Below are positions 1 through 7,774 of a DNA stretch of 64,000 bases, one piece after another. Origin of the DNA: Psychrobacter aquaticus CMS 56. GTDB lineage: Bacteria; Pseudomonadota; Gammaproteobacteria; Pseudomonadales; Moraxellaceae. The notes beneath the pieces are model-generated. The model searched no databases. It was not told the DNA's origin and saw only the letters and a list, made by a program, of their open reading frames with translations. Both the position numbers and the translations under genes were made by a program. The DNA is taken from the NCBI RefSeq assembly GCF_000471625.1, contig NZ_AUSW01000013.1, positions 62,001 to 126,000 on the forward strand. The letters run 5' to 3'. Positions within the stretch are counted from its first letter, which is position 1. Each line of letters opens with the position of its first letter.

Positions 1-93
1 GCGAATTACCCGTACACGTACGCTGCCATTCATAATAAGGTTGCTAGATGGTTTGAGCTTGTTGTTTCTTGGCGCAGTGTTGGTTTGTCTCAT
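1..93 (-). CDS. rsmB: RsmB N-terminus (16S rRNA m5C967 methyltransferase), cut by window edge
   Basis: Only the first 31 codons lie in the window; the frame is open to base 1. The ATG at 91-93 follows a good ribosome binding site (AAGGAA at 104-109). The peptide ends in a run of Val/Arg/Ile residues (VRVRVIR) of the kind that opens the NusB-like N-terminal domain of RsmB/Sun proteins. It follows fmt on the same strand after a gap of about 115 bp, and fmt-rsmB is a common gene pair. The catalytic domain is outside the window, so the call rests on the N-terminus plus gene order. Confidence 0.65.
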   Translation of the reverse strand, partial: MRQTNTAPRNNKLKPSSNLIMNGSVRVRVIR

Positions 94-207
94 TAAATTG
101 GATTTCCTTGACGTATGATCGATAACGTCTGATAAAAGTTAGATTATTTGGTATCAAATTAAAAATATTAAAATAAGCAAGATGAAACTGTATAAATTTG
201 GCGTGCG

Positions 208-1326
208 TTATTTCGAATCGGTTATGAACTGATCGCCATCGTTCAACTGATTGCCATGACAGATTTGCTCGGCGGTCATTGGCTTACCGCCAGCAAACTG
301 CAACTCAGTGATGGCTAAAGTACTGGCTAATGGCTCAATACTTTTTACTTGATTATCTTGTTTAGTATCAGCTTGTTTGGTATCAGCATCCTTACCACAA
401 GCCACCAATATCGCTTTGCCTCCAACGCTAATGACGGTGCCAGCAGGCTTATCAGTTTTCTGCGTTGTATTAATAGGTAGTGCTGCGAGTATTTTGACAC
501 GCTGCCCTGCTAAAAAAGTATAAGCACCTGGCCATGGTGTCAATCCGCGAATTTGTCGCTCGATAGTAGCAGCGGGTTGTGTCCAATCGATTTCGCCTTC
601 GGTTTTGACGAGCTTTTCGGCATAGTTGGCTTGGCTGTCGTCTTGGACAATCGCCTGTGCTTGATAATATGCCAAGTCTTTTATCACGGTAACAATAGCG
701 ATCGCACCAAGCGCTGCCAGCTTGTCATGCAAGCTTGCTGCCGACTCTTGTGCTTCAATAGCACAACTGACTTTATACAGCATATCGCCAGTATCCAAGC
801 CCTTATCCATCTGCATAATCGTAATGCCCGTCTCATCATCGCCCGCCAAGAGTGCACGATGAATGGGCGCAGCACCGCGCCAGCGTGGCAATAAGGAGCC
901 ATGGATGTTGAGACAACCATGCGTGGGGGTAGTCAATACACCTATAGGCAAAATAAGCCCGTAAGCTGCGACAATCATGACGTCTGGTTGGTAAGTACGC
1001 AAGGTCTGCCGCGCTCCCATACCTTCTGTACTGGACTTTTTAAAGGTAGCGGGTTGTTCAACGGCAATATTATGATTTAATGCCACTTGTTTGACTGCAG
1101 ACGCTGATAATTTCTGACCACGTCCTGCCTTGCGATCAGGTTGCGTATATACTGCAACGATGTCTATATTCAGAGCGTCTTGCTGCTGAATTAGCGAGAT
1201 AAGACTACTAGCAGCAAACTCAGGCGTGCCAGCAAACACCACTCGCAAGCGCTTTCTAGAGAGGTTGTTCTCAATTGTAGATGAGGCGGATAAATTGATA
1301 GCAGGAGCAATTATAGTCATAATCAT
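208..1326 (-). CDS. fmt: Methionyl-tRNA formyltransferase
   Basis: Transfers a formyl group from 10-formyl-tetrahydrofolate to Met-tRNA(fMet), giving initiator tRNA for translation. The N-terminal formyltransferase fold shows VVFAGTPEFA (residues 29-38) and the folate-site signature HGSLLPRWRGAAPI (about 142-155). Asn140, His142 and Asp178 have the spacing of the catalytic triad known in the family. The C-terminal tRNA-binding domain carries a polar insertion with a repeated ADTKQ motif near residues 310-335, so the protein is longer (372 aa) than the usual 310-320. The first 25 residues are not conserved-looking and there is no clear ribosome binding site at 1326; Met3 (1320) is an alternative start. 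Unlike many genomes, def is not next to it but about 62 kb away. Confidence 0.95.
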   Translation of the reverse strand: MIMTIIAPAINLSASSTIENNLSRKRLRVVFAGTPEFAASSLISLIQQQDALNIDIVAVYTQPDRKAGRGQKLSASAVKQVALNHNIAVEQPATFKKSSTEGMGARQTLRTYQPDVMIVAAYGLILPIGVLTTPTHGCLNIHGSLLPRWRGAAPIHRALLAGDDETGITIMQMDKGLDTGDMLYKVSCAIEAQESAASLHDKLAALGAIAIVTVIKDLAYYQAQAIVQDDSQANYAEKLVKTEGEIDWTQPAATIERQIRGLTPWPGAYTFLAGQRVKILAALPINTTQKTDKPAGTVISVGGKAILVACGKDADTKQADTKQDNQVKSIEPLASTLAITELQFAGGKPMTAEQICHGNQLNDGDQFITDSK

Positions 1327-1503
1327 GCATTATATATGGGTAGTGTGCCCATTATAGGTGAGTTTGCGATGTTGTGCCATGATTGTAACAGCAGCAATCG
1401 GGCGTTACTAATGCTCCTTTTTATCTTTATAATAAAAAACAAGCAACGCAATTTTTATGTGTCTTTTTATTAAATGCTGCTTTATTGAGCGATATATTAT
1501 CCG

Positions 1504-1602
1504 TATAGTCAAAGTATTCTTAAATTGGTACGATTTTAACCTCGCTTAATGCACTAATTGTACTCGCTTGCCTTGTACCCACTTTAAACTGCTTAGACTA
1601 TA
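1504..1602. repeat. Palindromic intergenic repeat, type B (copy 1)
   Basis: About 100 bp bounded by inverted ends TATAGTC (1504-1510) and GACTATA (1596-1602). Its inside, ACTCGCTTGCCTTGTACCCA (1562-1581) and TTAACCTCGCTT (1536-1547), recurs in inverted orientation after the kinase gene at 4656-4732. The TATAGT ends are shared with the more common type A repeats, the core is not. Confidence 0.6.
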
Positions 1603-1614
1603 GTATATTTTTTC

Positions 1615-4545
1615 GTGCCTATATGGGGCCAGGCTTTCATGCAACAGTTTCAGTCCTTACAACGCTTACTTCTATTTTATACATTGACTTTGCTGGCTAT
1701 GTTAGCGCTGTATTATTCCACACTGTTTTATGAAATAAAGAATCATAGTGAACAACACAGTATATATACCTTTCGTTTATTGCAGCATGACGTTATTAAA
1801 CAGGCGAGCCTATTAAACAGTGACATTAAAAAGATCCTAAAAGACCCTGCATTTGAAGAGGTTAGCTATCAGCTAATCTTTATGACGCCATCTGGGCAGA
1901 CCTATATTCATCGCCATACTCGTCCTAATGAGACTGCTTTTGCGACTGTCACCTTTCCTACTATTGACTCGCCAAACTCTAATAACAGTAGCCGCGGCGC
2001 TTATACAATCAATAACTATCACTTAACCGGTACTATTAGAGTTAAAGACGGTCATAAAATTCACCTTATGTTACGTCACCAGCCGCTCGATATTGATTGG
2101 ATATCTTATCGTTACTGGCTACCCTTGATGACAGCGATCATATTTTTTATCATCACTTTACTTTATATGCTCAATCGTCGCCTCAATTGGGAGCAGCTGC
2201 TGATTTATACCGACAACTTGAGCAGTCATGCAAAAGAAGCTTATACGCCGCCGCCTTTTGTACATAAAAACTCTACCACTGAATTCTTGCGCTTAGGCCA
2301 TGCGCTGAGTCGGGCAGGCTATCAGCTGCACAGTGATTATCGCCGTATCAAAACCCTAACGCATCGGCTTGAACGTTTGGTGAATCAAGCGCCATTACCG
2401 ATGCTGATGATCATGCGCCATGGCCAAATTAGCTTTTTTAATCGAAGTTTTGAGCGCATCTTTATCTCTTCGTCTGAACTTGATAACAACCATGAGTTAA
2501 CGGATTTTATCGCTGGTAAGGACGAATCCACTCAGCTAATCCTACAGACATTATCTAGCTTACGCGTCACTCGCACACTAACCGTTTACGGATTAACAAA
2601 TCAACATAGTTATCACCTACATGTCACACCATGGTTTGGTGAGCATGGGCAAATTCACGGCTTTACCGTACTTCTTAACCCGATCAATGAATTCATCAAT
2701 CAAATTGAGCAATTGCAGCAACAAAACCAACAGCTACAGCGAAAACTCGATCAATTAAATACGTTTCGATCCCGTATCGGTCGTCAATTGCGCGTACCAC
2801 TAGAGGCAATAATTGATACCCTTGAACCGATCAATCCCCAAACTCCGCCTGAAGAGCGGAATGACGCATTAAAGACGTTGATTAAATCCAGTCAGAGTAT
2901 GCTAGCGACGCTCAATGACGAGCTAGATATAGGAGAAATAGAGGTAAGGAAAACTCGACTTAATATTGCACCTGTCGATATCTATCAACTTGGTCAAGAC
3001 GTTAGTAACTTGATCATAAACAATACTAGACAACAAGGACTAGAGTTAAACTATTTCTTTGTTCCAGATAGTCCACGTTGCATTGATACAGACGACCTTC
3101 GTTTGCGCCAAATCCTCGTAAACTTGTTAAAAAACGCCATAAAATTCACCGTCTCAGGCTGCGTGTCACTTACTATTGACCGCGTGACTCAAGCGCAAAT
3201 CATCCAAATCAGTAGCGACAGTTTGCTGCCCGTTGTTGGTAACGCACATAAAAACAAGGGAAAAGAGCCGTCACCTCACTGGCTTCGTTTTAGTATAAAA
3301 GATACGGGCATCGGTATGACAGCAGATAAACAAAGACAGCTACTTGCTGATTTCGATCAAAATATCAGCCAAAACAATAAGATAGACCAAAAAACCATTG
3401 CAACTGGTGTTGGCTTAAATAATGCCAATAGCTTCGCGCAACTATTAGGCGGCTTTATTGAGTTGCAAAGCTCTATCGGTGAAGGCAGTACTTTTACTTT
3501 GTATCTCCCTTGTCGCCAGCCAAAATATCAATCGGTATATCATCGCAATACGCATTTGACTCGCATTCATCTGATCGCCATCGTCAATCAACCACTGGTT
3601 GCCAAAAACTTGCAACGCCTTTGTGAGCATTTATCCCTATCGACAACCATTCATACTTCTGTAGATCGAACGACCATACAACAGTTAACCAATCAATGGG
3701 CTCAAACCAAGCAAACGCTCGCCCCTATATTGCTATTGGATTACGAATACTATGAAACCATCAGCGCCGCTTCCTCTAATCGTGCAGTCACTGATGATAC
3801 AAGTTGGCGTGATCAAGAAACAGAAAAAGCAAAGAGTACAAACGCCCCCTTTCTAGAAAGACAGCTAAGGACAGTAGATAGCATATTAAGGAATACCGAT
3901 GGCCAGCAAGCATTACATACCCTACTCACCCACCCTAGGCTACCAAAGATATTATTTAGTATGAAACCTGAGCGCCGTATTCCTTCTAACGTGTTAGATA
4001 AACATGAAGGTTTTTTGAACAAACCACTGGATGCTACCTTGTTGTTGTCTGAGTTGCTACGCTTGACTTTGCCCGCAAGACAAGCACTTACCCAGCTAAC
4101 AAACCCACCAATCAATGTAGAAAACAACAGCGGTCAGTTAGTACCAAAAGACATTGCTGAACCGGTCAGCGACACCTTATTGCCACTTATTTTAGTAGTA
4201 GAAGACAGCCCCACCAACCAAAAAATAGCCTGCAAAATACTAAGCAAACTTGGTTATCGTAGTGGCACAGCAGCAGATGGTCAGCAAGCCCTTGAACAGC
4301 TGAAGAGTCAGCGTCAAGATATTTCCCTTATTTTGATGGATTGCCGAATGCCTGTTATGGATGGGTTGCAGGCTACGCAAGCTATCCGTGCGCAAGGTGA
4401 TGACATTCCTATTGTGGCTCTGACCGCCAACAATACGGAAGAGGATCGCGACGCTTGTATACAAGTAGGCATGAACGATTTTTTGTCTAAACCTATCAAT
4501 ATAAAAGAGCTAGAAGCGGTTTTACAGAAATTTATTACACAATAA
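1615..4545 (+). CDS. Hybrid sensor histidine kinase with degenerate H-box
   Basis: Large GacS/BarA-like membrane sensor. Numbering from the GTG at 1615 (the ATG at 1639 is a likelier start): TM helix about 18-39, periplasmic sensor about 40-165, TM helix 168-187, PAS-like domain about 252-355, coiled coil about 360-383, dimerisation helix from 383. At the position of the phospho-accepting His of HisKA (SHELRTPL) the sequence reads GRQLRVPL, with Arg390 (2782-2784) for His. The ATPase domain looks intact: N-box around Asn507, DTGIGM at 563-568 and a Gly-rich G2 segment. A degenerate receiver (about 650-860, no acidic pair on its first strand, but LLLDYEY and LNKPL present) is followed by an intact receiver: Glu863/Asp864, Asp909, Thr937, Lys959. 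There is no C-terminal Hpt domain. It may act as a phosphatase, an ATP-dependent scaffold or a partner of another kinase; the signal is unknown. Confidence 0.85.
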   Translation: MPIWGQAFMQQFQSLQRLLLFYTLTLLAMLALYYSTLFYEIKNHSEQHSIYTFRLLQHDVIKQASLLNSDIKKILKDPAFEEVSYQLIFMTPSGQTYIHRHTRPNETAFATVTFPTIDSPNSNNSSRGAYTINNYHLTGTIRVKDGHKIHLMLRHQPLDIDWISYRYWLPLMTAIIFFIITLLYMLNRRLNWEQLLIYTDNLSSHAKEAYTPPPFVHKNSTTEFLRLGHALSRAGYQLHSDYRRIKTLTHRLERLVNQAPLPMLMIMRHGQISFFNRSFERIFISSSELDNNHELTDFIAGKDESTQLILQTLSSLRVTRTLTVYGLTNQHSYHLHVTPWFGEHGQIHGFTVLLNPINEFINQIEQLQQQNQQLQRKLDQLNTFRSRIGRQLRVPLEAIIDTLEPINPQTPPEERNDALKTLIKSSQSMLATLNDELDIGEIEVRKTRLNIAPVDIYQLGQDVSNLIINNTRQQGLELNYFFVPDSPRCIDTDDLRLRQILVNLLKNAIKFTVSGCVSLTIDRVTQAQIIQISSDSLLPVVGNAHKNKGKEPSPHWLRFSIKDTGIGMTADKQRQLLADFDQNISQNNKIDQKTIATGVGLNNANSFAQLLGGFIELQSSIGEGSTFTLYLPCRQPKYQSVYHRNTHLTRIHLIAIVNQPLVAKNLQRLCEHLSLSTTIHTSVDRTTIQQLTNQWAQTKQTLAPILLLDYEYYETISAASSNRAVTDDTSWRDQETEKAKSTNAPFLERQLRTVDSILRNTDGQQALHTLLTHPRLPKILFSMKPERRIPSNVLDKHEGFLNKPLDATLLLSELLRLTLPARQALTQLTNPPINVENNSGQLVPKDIAEPVSDTLLPLILVVEDSPTNQKIACKILSKLGYRSGTAADGQQALEQLKSQRQDISLILMDCRMPVMDGLQATQAIRAQGDDIPIVALTANNTEEDRDACIQVGMNDFLSKPINIKELEAVLQKFITQ

Positions 4546-4655
4546 TGAAAGTCTTTAAAACAACCTCTAGCTCTTGAAGATTGGTTTTGGCAGCGAGCTG
4601 AACATCGATCAATAACTTAATGGCAACTTCGTACGTTCTTGCGTGCGCTCTTAGG

Positions 4656-4732
4656 TATAGTTGATCCAATTTGAAAGTGGTACAAGGCAACCGAGTGTAG
4701 ATGTATATTTAATACTTCAAGCGAGGTTAACG
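4656..4732. repeat. Palindromic intergenic repeat, type B (copy 2, partial)
   Basis: Begins with the TATAGTTGATCC end seen in other repeats, then AAAGTGGTACAAGGCAA and AAGCGAGGTTAA, which are the reverse complement of parts of the copy at 1504-1602. The far inverted end is not recognisable. The two copies bracket the histidine kinase gene in opposite orientation. Confidence 0.55.
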
Positions 4733-4749
4733 CCGTAACTCTTTTTATA

Positions 4750-5424
4750 TCACTTCATAAAGCCATTATCTGCTAAGAACGCCTCTGTAATTTGGCTTTG
4801 CGGACTAGGCGCATTCATGCTGCTCGCTGCTGACTTATTTATCAGACGCTCTAAGTAGCGCGCAACGATATCTACTTCGATATTGACCTTAGCTCCCACT
4901 GGCCAGTGTTTGGCGATATTGGTCACTTGTGCAGTATGCGGAATGATGTTTAAAGAGACAATGTTGTCACGTACAAGGTTGGTCGTTAGGCTAATACCAT
5001 CGACCGTAATAGAGCCTTTAGTCGCCGTATAATGCGCCAACTCTTGCGGTATCTCAATTTCAATATAGATAGAACGCGCATCTTGTTGCAGCTTACTGAC
5101 CATCCCTACGCCATCGACATGACCGGCGACAATATGCCCGCCAAAACGAGTGGTTGGTAACATTGCTTTTTCTAAATTGACAATATGACCAGCTTTCAGT
5201 TCATTCAGAGCTGTGCGAGCGATAGTTTCACGTGAAACATCAACAGAGTAATGATTGCTACCAAAATCCACCACGGTTAAGCAAATACCGTTCGATGCAA
5301 TGGAGTCGCCCAATTTCACATCACTGAAATCCAGCTCATCAGACTCTATCGTCAAACGTATATCGCCCCCTATTGGTTGCATAGACTTAACTTTTCCCAC
5401 ACTTTCTATAATTCCAGTAAACAT
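4750..5424 (-). CDS. ribE: Riboflavin synthase alpha chain
   Basis: Dismutates two molecules of 6,7-dimethyl-8-ribityllumazine to riboflavin. The protein starts with the family hallmark MFTGIIESVGKV and has the two tandem lumazine-binding barrels (about 1-97 and 98-195), each with a GDSIASNGICLT- or GSITVDGISLT-like segment. At 224 aa it is a little longer than usual because of a C-terminal tail after residue 200. It is read in the same direction as nrdR and ribD but separated from ribD by 660 bp of DnaA-box-rich DNA, so it probably has its own promoter. A parS-like palindrome lies inside the coding region. No FMN riboswitch was recognised upstream. Confidence 0.95.
   Translation of the reverse strand: MFTGIIESVGKVKSMQPIGGDIRLTIESDELDFSDVKLGDSIASNGICLTVVDFGSNHYSVDVSRETIARTALNELKAGHIVNLEKAMLPTTRFGGHIVAGHVDGVGMVSKLQQDARSIYIEIEIPQELAHYTATKGSITVDGISLTTNLVRDNIVSLNIIPHTAQVTNIAKHWPVGAKVNIEVDIVARYLERLINKSAASSMNAPSPQSQITEAFLADNGFMK
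5224..5239. promoter_or_regulatory. parS-like palindrome
   Basis: AGTTTCACGTGAAACA inside ribE; the 14-base core GTTTCACGTGAAAC is a perfect palindrome and only the first base differs from the ParB consensus TGTTTCACGTGAAACA. Confidence 0.6.
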
Positions 5425-5536
5425 ATAGACCTCATCTCATATTTTTGGCATTTATTGCCTAATTCATATCGCATAGCTAATGTTGCATAAATTGGTTTAT
5501 TCGGCGAAACGTGCGCTTATTTTAATCTTATAGAGG

Positions 5537-5691
5537 ATATAGTTGATACCAAATAAAATAGATACACCATATTATGATGCGAGACTGGCACAAACTTTTC
5601 TTGCTTACTGTGCCTCTGCTGCTAGAGGCTACAAAAAATTTATCCCAGCTTCGCTGACTTTCTTTTATATTGACCTGACTATAAGTTGTGG
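5537..5691. repeat. Palindromic intergenic repeat, type A
   Basis: Starts with TATAGTTGATACC and ends in GACTATAAG. The interior holds the core in the CTTGCTTACTGTGCC orientation, and partly paired arms CTGGCACAAACTTTT and AAAAAATTTATCCCAG. Lies at the ribE side of the DnaA-box cluster. Confidence 0.7.
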
Positions 5692-5959
5692 ATAAGTAAG
5701 GATAAATCAACCCGTCACCCTTCAAAAACTCATACTTATTCAAAGTTATCCACAGAATAACTCAATTTCCGACAGATTATCCAAAATAGATAAAATATAT
5801 ATAACCTATTGATTTATATATCTTTGTTATAAAATTTCAATGAGCATCGCTATTTTCTGTTTCATGTGAAACAAAGTTATGCACAGTTCCATGTGAAACA
5901 TTGTTTTTGCCAAATGACTTATACACACTTGTCTCATACGGCATAAAAGTTGTGGATAA
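5687..5959. other. Origin-like cluster of DnaA boxes between ribE and ribD
   Basis: Five exact matches to TTATNCACA within 273 bp: reverse 5687-5695, forward 5746-5754, forward 5877-5885 (TTATGCACA), forward 5919-5927 (TTATACACA), reverse 5951-5959; a near match TTATCCAAA lies at about 5776. Between them, about 5785-5855 is very AT-rich. Two parS-like palindromes sit in the same segment (5858-5873 and a weaker one at 5885-5900). The box density equals that of the rpmH-dnaA gap. The rest of the 5425-6084 gap holds a type A repeat and no gene. It could be a second part of the origin, a DnaA-titration site, or a regulatory region. Confidence 0.7.
5858..5873. promoter_or_regulatory. parS-like palindrome
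   Basis: TGTTTCATGTGAAACA differs from the ParB consensus at one central base. A weaker relative, AGTTCCATGTGAAACA (three differences), follows at 5885-5900. Both lie inside the DnaA-box cluster. Confidence 0.6.
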
Positions 5960-6084
5960 GCGGCTTATAAGTGATACCCTTTGCAGAAATTAGAGTAGTA
6001 AGGAAAACGAGTTCAGCTACGACGCATTGGGCGATAAACAGGTTTTACACAGCCAATCATACTTTTGGGTTGGGCATAACCATT

Positions 6085-7131
6085 TTATAAAGGCAATAAC
6101 GTTAACTTGAGGTCAGAGCCAATCTGTTCATGGCTATCAACATTAAAACGTAGCTGCTGCGCCAAAGATAATGGATTAAATTCAACCATTGGTCGTGCTT
6201 GAGCGCCCAACAAACAAGGCGCTTGGTAAACAATCAATTCATCTACCAGCTGCTGACTCAAAAAACTACCTGCAACACTAGCACCAGCTTCTACCAATAC
6301 GTCATAACATTGATAGTCACTCACTAACGTTTTTAATAAAGTGGTCAGATCATCTGTGCGCCAATATACGGTATCTGGACGACGACACAACTGATAGTCA
6401 GACTGCGGACTGTGTGTTAAGCGTTGACGTCTATCAAGCACTACCACCATAGGCGTAGGCACTTGCTCAGGTGACACACCTAACTGGTTAGAACGTACAT
6501 TGAGTTGCGGATTATCAGCAATAACGGTTTCACTGCCCGTAATAATAGCGCCACTTTGTGCCCGCAGTATTTGTACATCTGCGCGGGCAGCCGCTGAGGT
6601 AATCCATTTTGACTCCCCTGATGCCATCGCTGTACGTCCATCGAGACTGGTGGCAATTTTGAGACGCACATAAGGCATTTGTGTACGCATCGCTGTTAAA
6701 AATCCATGGTTTAATGCTTCTGCTTGCGCGGTTAGTACGCCTAGCGTAACCTCGATTCCAGATTGCTCTAATAACTTTACACCGCGTCCTGCTACCTGCG
6801 GATTGGGGTCAAGACCTGCAATCACGACGCGTTTAACACCAGCGGCAATAATTGCCAGTGCGCAAGGCGGCGTGCGTCCCGTATGGCTACATGGCTCCAA
6901 GGTCACATACGCAGTCGCACCTACTGCGCGCGCGCCAGCTTCTCTGAGCGCAAACACTTCTGCGTGCGGCTCACCCGCTTTGGGATGAAACCCTTGACCG
7001 ACCACCTTGTCTGCTTGGACGATGACACAACCAACTGCTGGATTGGGTCTAGTGGTATACAAACCCTGCTTGGCTTGCTCGATAGCAAGCATCATAAAAT
7101 AACGATCTTGCGAGTGGTTTTGAATCGACAT
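6085..7131 (-). CDS. ribD: Bifunctional riboflavin deaminase/reductase RibD
   Basis: Catalyses two successive steps of riboflavin synthesis: deamination of the pyrimidine from GTP and reduction of its ribosyl side chain with NADPH. The deaminase half (about 1-145) has the zinc site HAE at 56-58 and PCSHTGRTPPC with Cys81 and Cys90. The reductase half (about 146-348) has LKIATSLDGRTAMASGESKW and a GSETVIADNPQLNVR segment. Length 348 aa is normal. It follows nrdR on the same strand with about 98 bp between, matching the frequent nrdR-ribD linkage. Confidence 0.95.
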   Translation of the reverse strand: MSIQNHSQDRYFMMLAIEQAKQGLYTTRPNPAVGCVIVQADKVVGQGFHPKAGEPHAEVFALREAGARAVGATAYVTLEPCSHTGRTPPCALAIIAAGVKRVVIAGLDPNPQVAGRGVKLLEQSGIEVTLGVLTAQAEALNHGFLTAMRTQMPYVRLKIATSLDGRTAMASGESKWITSAAARADVQILRAQSGAIITGSETVIADNPQLNVRSNQLGVSPEQVPTPMVVVLDRRQRLTHSPQSDYQLCRRPDTVYWRTDDLTTLLKTLVSDYQCYDVLVEAGASVAGSFLSQQLVDELIVYQAPCLLGAQARPMVEFNPLSLAQQLRFNVDSHEQIGSDLKLTLLPL

Positions 7132-7228
7132 AAAATAGACTTAATCAATGATTGATCGTGATTATTGGAAGGTTCGTTTAAGACAATAAAAGCGCTCAGC
7201 TCAAAAACATGCCCTAGAGCAAGCTGAC

Positions 7229-7690
7229 TTATTTCTCATTTGGGCGAATATTGGCAATTTCTTGATGAAACGCATCGATATCTTGAAAATCCCGATAAAC
7301 ACTGGCAAAACGTACATAAGCAACATCGTCCAACGTCTTAAGCTCACTCATGATGATTTCACCCAAAACTTTACTGCTAATCTCGCGCTCACCCATCTGC
7401 CTGACGCGCTTCTCGATACGGCTAATCATCGCCTCTTGCTCATCGATAGTGATAGGACGCTTTTGCAAGGGCAATAAAATAGAGCGACGCAATTTTTCAT
7501 TGTCATAAGGCTCAATCTTGCCACTGGATTTGATGATTCTTGGCATCACCACTTCTACCATCTCGAAGGTCGTAAAACGCTCTTGGCAGGTATTGCAGGA
7601 ACGGCGGCGGCGTACTTGCGCGCCTTCGGCAGCAAGACGCGAGTCAATCACTTTCGTCTCTGACGCATTACAGTACGGACAGTGCATCAC
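7229..7690 (-). CDS. nrdR: Transcriptional repressor NrdR
   Basis: ATP/dATP-sensing repressor of ribonucleotide reductase genes. The N-terminal zinc ribbon has Cys4, Cys7, Cys32 and Cys35; the ATP-cone domain follows from about residue 49 (PRIIKSSGKIEPYD). Length 153 aa is typical. It starts just downstream of mnmE and precedes ribD, so an nrdR-ribD unit is likely. The NrdR box targets themselves are not in this window as far as can be seen. Confidence 0.95.
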   Translation of the reverse strand: MMHCPYCNASETKVIDSRLAAEGAQVRRRRSCNTCQERFTTFEMVEVVMPRIIKSSGKIEPYDNEKLRRSILLPLQKRPITIDEQEAMISRIEKRVRQMGEREISSKVLGEIIMSELKTLDDVAYVRFASVYRDFQDIDAFHQEIANIRPNEK

Positions 7691-7774
7691 ATATTCCTTA
7701 TATTATTAAAAGTAAAAGCGGTCACTCGTGTAATCAACACTTATAACAAATGATTAAAGTGTCTCACTGACTCG

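Noticed and set aside
5425-5536. FMN riboswitch before ribE
   Set aside because: No segment like the conserved RFN core (for example CCNACCGGCGGT) could be found on the minus strand.
5528-5743. Minus-strand open frame of 71 codons in the ribE-ribD gap
   Set aside because: It runs through a palindromic repeat and DnaA boxes and has no ribosome binding site or similarity.
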